Source: Candidatus Melainabacteria bacterium
Lineage (GTDB): Bacteria > Cyanobacteriota > Vampirovibrionia > Obscuribacterales > Obscuribacteraceae
Length of the DNA: 64,000 bases
Reading direction: 5' to 3'
NCBI GenBank assembly: GCA_003242885.1
Contig: QKMZ01000005.1
Location: forward strand, 727,853-791,852
The stretch's first letter is position 1. Each line of letters opens with the position of its first letter. This document shows positions 37,285 to 47,559 of the stretch, one piece after another. The position numbers and the translations under genes are program-made. The notes under the pieces were generated by a model. It made no database searches, was not told the origin of the DNA, and saw nothing but the letters and a program-made list of their open reading frames with translations.

Positions 37285-37635
37285 CTAGCCCGGCGGCCAG
37301 CTCATTGCACGCCCACCCAAAATATGAATATGCAGATGGTGTACTGTTTGTCCACCATCATCACCGGTATTCACGATCAAACGAAACCCGTTCTGCAACT
37401 GCTCTTTCACCGCTATCTCACCGGCCTTTGAAAACAAATGTCCAATAAGCGATGTGTCTTTTACTTCCAATATATTTTTTGCATGTCGCTTTGGAATCAC
37501 GAGGATGTGCGTCGGAGCTTGCGCATTGATGTCGCGAAACGCCACCAGGTGTTCGTCTTCTGCAACCAATTTTGCAGGTATCTCGCCGGCTACTATCTTG
37601 CAAAAAATGCAGTTGGGTTCTTTGTTGTCACTCAC
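37285..37635 (-). CDS. HIT-family nucleotide-binding protein (HINT-like)
   Basis: Purine nucleoside phosphoramidase family. The N-terminal CIFCKIVAGEIPA and the histidine triad HHLHIH followed by ILGGRAMSWPPG are those of the PKCI/HinT branch. 116 residues, normal length. GTG 37635 has GGAGAG upstream at rather long spacing. It is a single gene divergent from the GGDEF gene. Confidence 0.95.
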   Translation of the reverse strand: MSDNKEPNCIFCKIVAGEIPAKLVAEDEHLVAFRDINAQAPTHILVIPKRHAKNILEVKDTSLIGHLFSKAGEIAVKEQLQNGFRLIVNTGDDGGQTVHHLHIHILGGRAMSWPPG

Positions 37636-37933
37636 TGATCCGATCTCTCCAAATGTCGCGTCAATTATGGCTCAGTTTGTCTGGAATTTTCTCAACTGAT
37701 CTCAATTGATATCGGTTATTCGCCACTGCATAACACCAGTAAAAGCCTTGGATGGGCGTAGTCAGGGGGAATTTGTTACTGCAAGAAAAGTAAAAGTCCA
37801 AATCCAACATAAAATAGCAATTTAAGGCTTCAGTTTATGGTAAACCTGTGTAGCGATTCGGGGCATAATGCCAAAACCGGGGAGCATCCCTATATAAGTG
37901 CTTTGGGGCGTGCGTTCATAAAGGGGAGAGTAA

Positions 37934-39613
37934 ATGACCACTGAAACCAACCTTCTGCCGCGCATGGTTACTATGCAGAAGGCTCTGTTGGCGTCTTTGC
38001 GGTTGAAAGACGTTTTGGATGCTGCTGTCTTGCAATTCGCGGAGCTGTTGGGCGGCGCCAAGGTGGCGATTTTCCTATCCGACAACGAGAGTTTGGCACT
38101 TAAGTTAATGGCGGCGAAAGGATACTCCGACGCTTCTCTCGAGCAAATGAAGGTTTTGCCCTTCTCGGCTGAAAGCCTGCTCAAATATGTGGTCCAAAAA
38201 CGCACCCCTATTGGTGTTCAAAACCTCCAACAGGCGCCCGAGATCAGCAATCAGATTATGCGCCGCGAAGGCAGCAACGGTCAGATCGCCTTACCGCTTA
38301 TCTCCGCTAACTTACTGGTAGGTGGGGTTCTCATCGAGGTCCACAACCAGACTTTCCTCAATTACATCGACTTTCTGAAAGACATCGCCGACATTGTGGC
38401 GCTGGCCATCGCTAATTCCATTCTCTTTGGACGCAGCGAGTACGAAAGAGAAAGGCTGAGCACCTTGTACAAAACGTCCTGCGCGCTCTCCGGCAGCGTT
38501 TTGGAAGTGGGCGATGTGTTGCAAATTGCAGCGGACACCGCTCTCATCCTTGGTAACACCACTACCTGTGCAATTCTCCTGCTCGACGCAAACAAGCAAG
38601 GTTTCCACCTGGCAGCTTTTAAAGGGCTCGATGGCAGCAGCCTGGGCGATTTCGAGATGGGCACGCAAAATACAATCGCCGGCAATTGCATTCGCAGTGG
38701 TAAGACGGAATACATCGGTGACGGCGCCCGTGAGCCTTTCGGCTTGCCCAGAGCAATGGGCGGCGCCCCCTTTATGTCGGTTGTCGCGCTCCCCATGCTA
38801 TATGACGGTCAACCTTTGGGCGTGCTCGAGGTTTTTTCGACCGATTCCAGAGCGTTTCACCGCGAGCAAATCGACTTGCTGGAGTCACTTACCAGTCAGG
38901 TCGCCACAGCCATGCACGTCGCCTTAACCCACGAGTCGACGGCGTCTCAATCTATTTTGGATGCCCACACAGGGCTCTACAATCGCCGCCATTTTGAAGA
39001 ATCACTCGCCAAGGAAACAGAGCGAGCTGGCAGGCACAAACACGAGTTTGGCTTGCTCCTGATTGACCTGGACCATTTTGCTCAGGTGAATGATCACCTC
39101 GGGCAAGATAAGGGTGATGAGGCGATTAAACACGTCGCTAAAGTAATCAAAAACGCTCTGCGTGACATCGATATTGCTTGCCGCTTTGGCGGAGAAGAGT
39201 TTGCCATAATCTTGCCGGAAACACCAAGAAGCAGTGCCGCTGAGGTCGCCGAACGGTTGCGCCAGACGATTCGAAATGCCACTGCACCTGGCGTCGGCAC
39301 GATTACAGTATCTATAGGGGTATCAACTTATCCAGGCAATTCAGAGAATGCCGCCGAACTCACAAAATGCGCAGAGCAGGCTCTGGACATCGCCAAGTTT
39401 GAAGGTCGTGACCGAGTCAAAGAAGCCGAAACCGGCAAATACCAGGCGAGCGGACCGATTCCGTGGGAAGAGATTGCCAGCCAAGCAAAAATGTCGGTCG
39501 TCAACGAGAGACAATCCCGCTTGCAGAGCCGTTTGACTGTCGCTCCCGAATACGCCTCGTGGATGACCAAGCAGCCGCAGCTCGTTAAGAAGAAAGGGCA
39601 AGGCGAACAGTAA
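37934..39613 (+). CDS. GAF-GAF-GGDEF diguanylate cyclase
   Basis: Makes cyclic di-GMP from two GTP. Two GAF sensor domains (about 20-170 and 180-335) precede the GGDEF domain (about 345-510). The active site GGEEF lies near residue 420 and is intact. RDID five residues before it matches the product-inhibition I-site (RxxD). There is no membrane helix, so it is a cytoplasmic sensor, perhaps of a small ligand or redox. The tail after 510 is Gln/Lys-rich. ATG 37934 follows GGGGAGAG. Confidence 0.94.
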   Translation: MTTETNLLPRMVTMQKALLASLRLKDVLDAAVLQFAELLGGAKVAIFLSDNESLALKLMAAKGYSDASLEQMKVLPFSAESLLKYVVQKRTPIGVQNLQQAPEISNQIMRREGSNGQIALPLISANLLVGGVLIEVHNQTFLNYIDFLKDIADIVALAIANSILFGRSEYERERLSTLYKTSCALSGSVLEVGDVLQIAADTALILGNTTTCAILLLDANKQGFHLAAFKGLDGSSLGDFEMGTQNTIAGNCIRSGKTEYIGDGAREPFGLPRAMGGAPFMSVVALPMLYDGQPLGVLEVFSTDSRAFHREQIDLLESLTSQVATAMHVALTHESTASQSILDAHTGLYNRRHFEESLAKETERAGRHKHEFGLLLIDLDHFAQVNDHLGQDKGDEAIKHVAKVIKNALRDIDIACRFGGEEFAIILPETPRSSAAEVAERLRQTIRNATAPGVGTITVSIGVSTYPGNSENAAELTKCAEQALDIAKFEGRDRVKEAETGKYQASGPIPWEEIASQAKMSVVNERQSRLQSRLTVAPEYASWMTKQPQLVKKKGQGEQ

Positions 39614-39997
39614 ATAAGCCGGAGCGCCGGCTTCCCGGAGTTTCGCTCGACATGCCCATCGCTGCTCACATCCTCTTTGAATGTTGCCTTCTGTCAACGT
39701 TCTGCGTGCAAAGTTGAACGACATGCACGTGATGTTCTTTTTTGTAATAAGAGATAGCGTTGCGCTTTTGCCCCGCAGCGGTCAGCCGGTGCGACTGTAA
39801 GACTGAAAAAGCGGCGAAAACCCTTCCAGAGTAAAGATTAAGAAAAGAGCAAAACCGGGAGCCCGGCTTGATCCCATAGTTAAACTTCCAAGTAACAAGG
39901 GTGTATGCACTTCTCCCCAGAAGGGCGTGACAACCCGTTTGATCACACTAAGTGAGTGTTTACTCGCGATAAGAATCGCAAATTGGAGGATATACCA
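39614..39997. other. Intergenic region upstream of groES
   Basis: Contains a hairpin right after the GGDEF stop (AAGCCGG, AGCG, CCGGCTT; 39616-39633) and a second GC-rich inverted repeat (CCGGG/CCCGG, 39856-39867). There are also small inverted repeats at 39910-39923 and 39945-39959 (ACACT, AAGTG, AGTGT). The canonical CIRCE operator of groESL was searched for and not found, so heat-shock control here must use another signal, or the last repeat may be a degenerate operator. Confidence 0.45.
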
Positions 39998-40309
39998 TTG
40001 GGCACTGCATCTCAGTTGAAAGTTCAATTGAAACCGCTGGCAGACCGCGTTGTGGTCAAGAAGCTTGAAGCTGAAGAAAAGACAGCGGGTGGAATAGTCC
40101 TGCCTGACACAGCTAAAGAAAAGCCCCAGCAAGGAGAAATCTTGGCTGTTGGCGCTGGCGCTCTGGACGAAAAGGGCGGCCGTAAGCCGATGGAAGTCAA
40201 AGTCGGCGACAAAGTTCTTTTCGCTAAGTACTCTGGCACCGAAGTCAAAATCGACGGTGTCGAATACTTGATTCTTGCTGAGCGCGACATCCTCGCTGTA
40301 ATCGGCTAA
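39998..40309 (+). CDS. groES: Co-chaperonin GroES (Cpn10)
   Basis: Heptameric lid of the GroEL folding chamber. The sequence has [20 protein letters not shown], the mobile loop [14 protein letters not shown] and the conserved [23 protein letters not shown] 39998 gives a 103-residue protein with a clear GGAGG eight bases upstream. The frame continues to GTG 39956 but that start lacks support. The N-terminus is a few residues longer than in E. coli. Cotranscribed with groEL. Confidence 0.96.
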   Translation: MGTASQLKVQLKPLADRVVVKKLEAEEKTAGGIVLPDTAKEKPQQGEILAVGAGALDEKGGRKPMEVKVGDKVLFAKYSGTEVKIDGVEYLILAERDILAVIG

Positions 40310-40335
40310 TCACCGACTGGCAATCTTTAGTTTAG

Positions 40336-42021
<1,686 letters not shown>

Positions 42022-42045
42022 ATCTAATCGAAATTAGAAGAGGGG

Positions 42046-42073
42046 AAACGGAGATCTTCGGATCTCCGTTTTT
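42046..42073 (+). terminator. groESL terminator with TTCG loop
   Basis: AAACGGAGATC (42046-42056), TTCG, GATCTCCGTTT (42061-42071): an 11-bp perfect stem with a stable tetraloop and a T5 tail. Confidence 0.93.
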
Positions 42074-42089
42074 CTCTTTTGAAGATGCA

Positions 42090-42121
42090 AAAAAAAGGAG
42101 CGGTACGCAGCTCCTTTTTTT
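42090..42121. terminator. Second, bidirectional terminator downstream of groEL
   Basis: A7-GGAGC (42090-42101) pairs with GCTCC-T7 (42110-42121) around an 8-base loop. The A- and T-tracts let it act on both strands, so it can also stop the leftward gene at 42247. Confidence 0.88.
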
Positions 42122-42246
42122 ATGCCATTACGGTGTGGCGAATAGCTAGTCTTGGCCGTTAGTCTATCTGTTTGTCTGTACGACCATCTTGTCGGCTTCA
42201 AAATAAGGCGATGCACAGCAGCGCCCCTACGGTTTTTTCTGTGAGT

Positions 42247-42510
42247 CTACTCAGCGAACTTTGCGCTCAGCGCTTCTAGACGGTGATGCGTAATGTCTTT
42301 GCGCGACCGCGGTGCAAACACCGGAATCTCCTCGCGCACAGTGTCCATTACGCTTTTGTGCTCCTCACCGACTGGGGGGAGGCTAAGATGTTTGATTGCT
42401 TTTAGTCTCGTCGAAGAATGCTTAGCTGCTTCAAGGCGTTCATTTTCGCGCTCAAATTGGCCCACGAACATGTTTTTCACACCGGTAAGCCAAACTCTCA
42501 AGACTTCCAT
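42247..42510 (-). CDS. Small charged protein (87 residues), unknown function
   Basis: It starts MEVLRVWLTGVKNMFVGQFERE with a mildly amphipathic N-terminus, then a charged helical middle and a His/Arg-rich end. ATG 42510 follows AGGTTAAAG; the in-frame codon at 42555 would add 15 basic residues. It is divergent from the kinase-ATPase gene, with a terminator behind it. No family recognised. Confidence 0.45.
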   Translation of the reverse strand: MEVLRVWLTGVKNMFVGQFERENERLEAAKHSSTRLKAIKHLSLPPVGEEHKSVMDTVREEIPVFAPRSRKDITHHRLEALSAKFAE

Positions 42511-42656
42511 CTTTAACCTGCGCCCCCTCTTTTGAAACCGTATTACCATCCTCACGGAGACTTATGAAAGTTGTGTGAAAACGTGCGAGGCGTAGTTGAC
42601 CAGCGAATGGCGCGGATTGGGCATATGATAGAAGCGCAAGACAGAGGTTCCGATTA

Positions 42657-45473
42657 ATGTCGGATTTTCGCAAAGTTTGCCCTCAATGCCAGAAAGTTTT
42701 CCAAGGTCAAAACGGTCTGGAGATTTTGACTGAGTGTCCGGAAGACGGCGCAGTTCTTGATTTCGAAGTCTTTGATCCATTAGTAGGTAGTCTGCTCGCC
42801 GACCGCTATCAGGTGAATGCATTGATTGGGCGAGGTGCGACAAGCACAGTCTATGAGGCTATTGATGTTGAGGAGCGCATGCGCGAGGCAGGTAAAGCCT
42901 CCATAGCGACAGCCGAGATGCAAGCGCAAGCGTCCGGCGCTGAAACCACAATTGTGGCTGACCAAACTTCCACCGCCAGCCATTCGACTGTCGCGATTAA
43001 GCTGCTCCACCCTCATTTATCCGGGGATGCTGCAGTGGTTAAGCGTCTTAGCCAGGAAGCAAAGTCGCTTCGCCACTTCAGCCATAAGAATGTATTGAAC
43101 GTGCAGAGCCTGGGAGTAACCAGGCAGGGGCAGCCATTTCTTGTTATGGAACTCGTGAAAGGGCAAAGTCTGCTCGACTTCTTGCGGCAAAACGGTGCCC
43201 TCAATAAATTTGCCTGTATGTCTATTTTCGATCAGTTGCTCGATGCAATTGGCGCTGCGCACGCCCACGGTATTTTGCACCGGGACCTGAAACCCGGCAA
43301 TATTATGCTTTCAACCAAGGATGATGGCGGGTTTCTCGTCAAAATTTTGGATTTCGGAATTGCAAAAATTGTCCCACTGCAGGGGGATACTTTCTTTCGT
43401 CTGACGCAAACCGGCGAGATGATGGGAAGCCTTCTATATATGAGTCCAGAGCAATGCCTCGAGCAAGATTGGGATCAGCGCGGCGATATATACTCGCTCG
43501 GCTGCGTATTCTACGAAGCACTGACAGCGCGCGCGCCGCTAATTGGTCGCACCGCATTTGAGACCATGAACAAACACTTGAGTGAAACCCCTCCGCCACT
43601 GTCTGTGGTTCGTCCTGATATTCAGTTTGCAGTTGGAATGGAATATCTCATCAGCAAGATGCTGGCAAAAGATCCGAAGGCTCGGTATCAAACTGCTGAA
43701 GAGGTGCGTGCAGACCTTAAGCGAATCGAGGAGGGCAAAGGTGGCAAACTTGGTCAGCCCGGCGTCGATGCGAGAACTTGCGGTCACTACCAGCTGGTTA
43801 TGGCCGACAAAGAAAAACGAGAGAAAGAAAAGGTCGAGAGAATAATCGGCACCGCAGACCAATATGTGCGCAGCGATATTCTCGCCGCTAAGCTGCGGGA
43901 ATTCTCTCGGCAGCGTTTTTTCGAGATTGCGATCTTCCTTGTCCTGACTGTTGTTTGGGCTGTGCCTCTTATGTTTGCATTTGCGTCCACACCAAATGCG
44001 CTTATTGCCGCGTGCCTCTTCGGTGTTCTGCTTCCGTTTCTTGCAGCCGTGACTGCGATGGTCGTTGTGCGTTTTCCAAAGGTGCGTTTGTTTAGCGGAA
44101 CGGTGACCTCTCTTGGAAATTCTCCTCTCAATTTCTTCAACACATCGAAAGCGGAAGTTCGCCCGCAACTTGTTGTTGACGATGGCGCCTTGCTCTTGGG
44201 GACAGAGGACAATATGTTGTCGTGGGCTGTGGGTACAGGTTTGCGCGCGGAGATAGAACCTTTCCAGCGTGTGCAAGCATTGCCATTGCTGCTGGTGGGA
44301 AAGGCAGCAACAGGCAAAACTCGCTTGCTTGCTTCGCTTGCCAGTAATGATTTGGATGATGCCAGACGAGCGCAAATAATTCTCAGCCCGGACGGCAAGC
44401 TTTCTGACCTTATTGCGCGCTGGATTGCAGCGCATCCTCAAGGTAGCGTGATGGCGCGCAGAGTGATGTTGCTTGATCTGGACTATGAGATTTCGACAGT
44501 TGGACTCGCCGAAGCTGATGGGTTGCAAGTTGTTGAAGAACTTTCCGAACGCATTGTTGATGCGATGCAAGACGCCGAAAATGGTGAGCTCAAGGAACAT
44601 CCAAACGAAAAGCAATTGAGCAAGCAATTGAATATTTTGCGAGCCTCGATCTCGCTTCTTTTGGCTGCGAATGAGGATTTGACCAACTTGCCTGCATTTT
44701 TGACTGACGAAGCGAAGCGTCATGGTGTTTTTGCGAGACTACCAAAGTGGAAGACTGCGGGCGAAGGCATCGACCCTCTTATACCGATGCGAAAAGTTAT
44801 AGAGCAGAGTGCCGCAGGTGATTGGGAAGGACTGACCAAGCCTCTTTTGGAAATTTGCAATCGTTTTCCGCTCGAAGGCGACGTAGCGGCTTTGAGGCTC
44901 TTCTGGCAGAAAGCACCTTTCATAAGTGAGGCGATAACAAAGCGTCGCGCAATGATCGTCAAAGGCTCAAAACATCCTTGCCCGCTTTTCTTTAGGCTTG
45001 TGTTCAGCGAAATTTTGAAAGAGCGACGCCCTTCCGCTCGCTTGTCTGATGCGGAAGGCTATCCGGTTGTCTACATTGATGATGTCGATAGCTGCGGAAT
45101 CGCCGGTCAACTTGATCAGATATTGGGTTCACCAACCGAAACCGGAATTGACTTTCTACTGTCGACAAAAACGCTCGCAAATTATTCCGAAGATAAGTCA
45201 GCTAAGATTCTCGCCGAAGTGGGCGGGCTTGCGGTCTTTGCGGTCGACGATGGTGATGCCCTGATGATCAAGCCGCTTTACGAAACCTATTTCGAAAGGA
45301 AGTCCATTACTTCTTTCTCTGGGCTCTCCCCCATGATCTATTATTACCTCCCCAAAACCCCGGGAGCCAAGCCCAAGCGACTGCTTGCGCCTTTCTTCGC
45401 GGAGACTCGTATAACAGAGGTAGAATGGTCGATTGTTGAGTCGATGCGTTCCGGTTGGATTTTCAACTTGTGA
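42657..45473 (+). CDS. Ser/Thr kinase fused to a membrane-tethered P-loop ATPase (VirD4/TraG-like)
   Basis: 938 residues in one frame. The order is a Cys motif (CPQC, CPEDG; 1-40), a kinase domain (about 45-365), two membrane helices (about 421-443 and 448-472), and a cytoplasmic ATPase domain. The kinase has GRGATSTVYEAID, VAIKLL, HRDLKPGN, DFGIAK and MSPEQC, and a 40-residue insertion between the glycine loop and VAIK. The ATPase has a Walker A GKAATGKT (548-555), a Walker B VVYIDDVD (Asp808-809) and a following LLSTKTLANY. Two helices leading into a P-loop, a SPDGKLSDL segment after it and a late Walker B resemble coupling proteins of type IV secretion. No conjugation genes are nearby. ATG 42657 has AGAGG at long spacing; the stop overlaps the next gene. 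Confidence 0.82.
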   Translation: MSDFRKVCPQCQKVFQGQNGLEILTECPEDGAVLDFEVFDPLVGSLLADRYQVNALIGRGATSTVYEAIDVEERMREAGKASIATAEMQAQASGAETTIVADQTSTASHSTVAIKLLHPHLSGDAAVVKRLSQEAKSLRHFSHKNVLNVQSLGVTRQGQPFLVMELVKGQSLLDFLRQNGALNKFACMSIFDQLLDAIGAAHAHGILHRDLKPGNIMLSTKDDGGFLVKILDFGIAKIVPLQGDTFFRLTQTGEMMGSLLYMSPEQCLEQDWDQRGDIYSLGCVFYEALTARAPLIGRTAFETMNKHLSETPPPLSVVRPDIQFAVGMEYLISKMLAKDPKARYQTAEEVRADLKRIEEGKGGKLGQPGVDARTCGHYQLVMADKEKREKEKVERIIGTADQYVRSDILAAKLREFSRQRFFEIAIFLVLTVVWAVPLMFAFASTPNALIAACLFGVLLPFLAAVTAMVVVRFPKVRLFSGTVTSLGNSPLNFFNTSKAEVRPQLVVDDGALLLGTEDNMLSWAVGTGLRAEIEPFQRVQALPLLLVGKAATGKTRLLASLASNDLDDARRAQIILSPDGKLSDLIARWIAAHPQGSVMARRVMLLDLDYEISTVGLAEADGLQVVEELSERIVDAMQDAENGELKEHPNEKQLSKQLNILRASISLLLAANEDLTNLPAFLTDEAKRHGVFARLPKWKTAGEGIDPLIPMRKVIEQSAAGDWEGLTKPLLEICNRFPLEGDVAALRLFWQKAPFISEAITKRRAMIVKGSKHPCPLFFRLVFSEILKERRPSARLSDAEGYPVVYIDDVDSCGIAGQLDQILGSPTETGIDFLLSTKTLANYSEDKSAKILAEVGGLAVFAVDDGDALMIKPLYETYFERKSITSFSGLSPMIYYYLPKTPGAKPKRLLAPFFAETRITEVEWSIVESMRSGWIFNL

Positions 45474-46192
45474 TTACTTTGAAACTTAATTCAATTCTTT
45501 TGAGCACAATTATTTTGTGCTCGACTCTCGGTGTTTTCTCAAGCGGCGTCGCTCGCGCGCAAAGCGCTAATCAGGCTCAGCGACAGGCAGCGAGAGAGGC
45601 CCGACAGCTTGCGGATTCGGAGTTGTATGAGCAGATGGAGCGGGTCTCGCGTTGGATGGATCAATATGCGACGTGGAATCAGAAGTTTCCGGATCCCGGT
45701 GACGAAACAAACTGGGCTCGTCAACAAATGAACGCGCTTGTCCCAAATAATCCATATTCGGGCGATAAGTTACAGCTGATGGCAGGTCTCGACGCAGAGC
45801 CGCAATACGCCGATCCTTCTAACTCTCCGGATTCTTACGGTGTGAGTCCCGGCATGAGCAGTGCCGCATTGCAAGAGTCTACATCGGCAAATCAAGTTAA
45901 CGAAAATGAAGACGATGGACAGGTCGATACTGATACCAGTGCTGATTTAAATCGAGTTTGGCTTACGTACGATCCATCGCTAAACGAAAATATGGCCCAG
46001 GAATATCTCACTCAACCTCCGCAAGATTGGACTGGAAACCCTGGTTCTATCAATGTCGTGAGCAACAATCAAAACCTGATCGTGATTTGGGGCGCAGGCG
46101 CAAACGGTCGTCCAATCAGATTTCCAGGCTCGACGAAAACACGCCTAATCATTGGGCGATACAAACTTTTATACGGGCAATCTTCTTATTAG
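45470..46192 (+). CDS. Secreted protein of unknown function, coupled to kinase-ATPase
   Basis: GTG 45470 overlaps the kinase-ATPase stop (GTGA), which implies translational coupling. The signal peptide (LLSTIILCSTLGVFSSGVARA) is clear. The mature protein of about 210 residues has an N-terminal charged helix (QAQRQAAREARQLADSELYE), an acidic linker and a C-terminal beta-rich part. No family was recognised. Its coupling suggests it works with the fused kinase-ATPase, for example as a secreted substrate or envelope partner; this is inference from gene order. TTG 45455 is an alternative start. Confidence 0.72.
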   Translation: MITLKLNSILLSTIILCSTLGVFSSGVARAQSANQAQRQAAREARQLADSELYEQMERVSRWMDQYATWNQKFPDPGDETNWARQQMNALVPNNPYSGDKLQLMAGLDAEPQYADPSNSPDSYGVSPGMSSAALQESTSANQVNENEDDGQVDTDTSADLNRVWLTYDPSLNENMAQEYLTQPPQDWTGNPGSINVVSNNQNLIVIWGAGANGRPIRFPGSTKTRLIIGRYKLLYGQSSY

Positions 46193-46202
46193 TGTTGGCA
46201 AA

Positions 46203-47483
46203 TTGAACAAACCCGGAATCTACAAACTTTGTATTGCGATTGCATTGGCTGTTATTGCTATCGAGATTTTTGAGGTAACAACCCCAATCGTTTTCGCAGC
46301 GGAAGTTTCTTCCACTCGGAGTACAGAGTCTGTGGACCAGCCAAAACCTGCTGATGGAGAGGTTCGCAGCATTAATGAAGCATTGCGCAGTCCCGAGCAC
46401 TGGCGTGGAGCAGACGGCGCGATGACGGTGGAACTTTCTAAAACGAAGACTTTATGGTTGTTTGGCGACACGTGGATCTATTGCGATATGGGTAAAGGTG
46501 GTCAACCTAAGCAGATGGTCAACAATTCTGTGGCAATTCAGAACTCTGATTGCGAGGCAGAATCTGCTGCCGTTGGTTCTCTGGAGAGCATTTGTATAGA
46601 TTCGATGTGCTGGAGTTTCTGGTGCAAAGGAAGTGTCTCAAACCCAGGTAGTACCTTCACAGCAAGCGAACAAGGATCGTATTATTGGCCAGGCTGTGGC
46701 ACCGTATACGATGGCAAGCTCTATTTGCTCTTGAAGAAGATCAGAAAGAAAGATGATCCTAATCCACTATTTCAATTTGATTGGTATTCGGATGATTTGG
46801 TGATCGTTTCAAATCCACAAGATCCACCAAAAGCCTGGCATTACAGCATTACGCAAATTACCGATGCAGAGCATGATGTTCGGTTTGGTCTAGCTTGTAC
46901 GAAAGACAAGGAGTATTTTTATTCTCTTTGTTTTTTGCATGACTTTCCAAAAGCAAAAAAGAAAACGATTCTCGCTCGAATTTCTTGGAAAGATGTTTTA
47001 GCGCATAATACAAATAATTGGCAGTACTGGTCGCATACAGACAAGCATCTGGAAGGCGCTTGGGGAAACGATTACGGTAATGCGATGAATATAATTCCCG
47101 ATTGCGGACCGGAAGCAAGTTTGTTTTTCCACAAAGGTCTGAATTGTTTTGTGACTGTTTACCAACCACCGCTTTCACCAGATGTGAGATTGCGAGTGGC
47201 AAAAAAGATCGAAGGACCTTGGAGTGAGTCGCTCAAAATTTTTACTGTCCCCGAGCGAATACTGACGAACGGCAAGACATCCCTGTCTTACGCTGGGAAG
47301 GCTCATGAAAGTTTGTCGACTGGAAACACTATTGTATTTAGCTACTGCGAGAACCCAGGCGGACTGGAAGATCACGTTGCAAATCCAGATGTTTACTTTC
47401 CAACGGTGAGAACCTATACAATCTCACCGTCGAAGGTTCGTGAAATGCTTGATGGAGCTGGGGTTTCGGCTCCTAAACCGTAG
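46203..47483 (+). CDS. Secreted DUF4185-like beta-propeller protein
   Basis: An N-terminal hydrophobic segment (ALAVIAIEIFEVTTPIVFA) acts as signal peptide or anchor. The mature part carries the motif LWLFGDTW. Later YWPGCGTVYDGKLYLLL, ISWKDVL, the GPEASLFFHKG block and IVFSYCENPG follow, in the order seen in DUF4185 and related five-bladed sugar-binding or hydrolase-like propellers. Start TTG 46203, ten bases after the previous stop, is preferred because it begins a signal sequence; the frame opens at 46152. Probably the third gene of the kinase-ATPase operon. Enzymatic activity is unproven. Confidence 0.68.
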   Translation: MNKPGIYKLCIAIALAVIAIEIFEVTTPIVFAAEVSSTRSTESVDQPKPADGEVRSINEALRSPEHWRGADGAMTVELSKTKTLWLFGDTWIYCDMGKGGQPKQMVNNSVAIQNSDCEAESAAVGSLESICIDSMCWSFWCKGSVSNPGSTFTASEQGSYYWPGCGTVYDGKLYLLLKKIRKKDDPNPLFQFDWYSDDLVIVSNPQDPPKAWHYSITQITDAEHDVRFGLACTKDKEYFYSLCFLHDFPKAKKKTILARISWKDVLAHNTNNWQYWSHTDKHLEGAWGNDYGNAMNIIPDCGPEASLFFHKGLNCFVTVYQPPLSPDVRLRVAKKIEGPWSESLKIFTVPERILTNGKTSLSYAGKAHESLSTGNTIVFSYCENPGGLEDHVANPDVYFPTVRTYTISPSKVREMLDGAGVSAPKP

Positions 47484-47559
47484 GCAATGTTCGAAATGTC
47501 TACAAATGTTAGACTGATCTGACCGAGTTAGTAATTTATGGTTTGATTCCGAGGTTTCG

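Noticed and set aside
39900..39997. CIRCE operator upstream of groES
   Set aside because: No TTAGCACTC/GAGTGCTAA pair is present; the small repeat found differs in sequence and spacing.
43539..44723. 394-residue frame antisense to the kinase-ATPase gene
   Set aside because: No motif, unnatural Arg/Ser/His content, and fully overlapped by a gene with kinase and Walker motifs.
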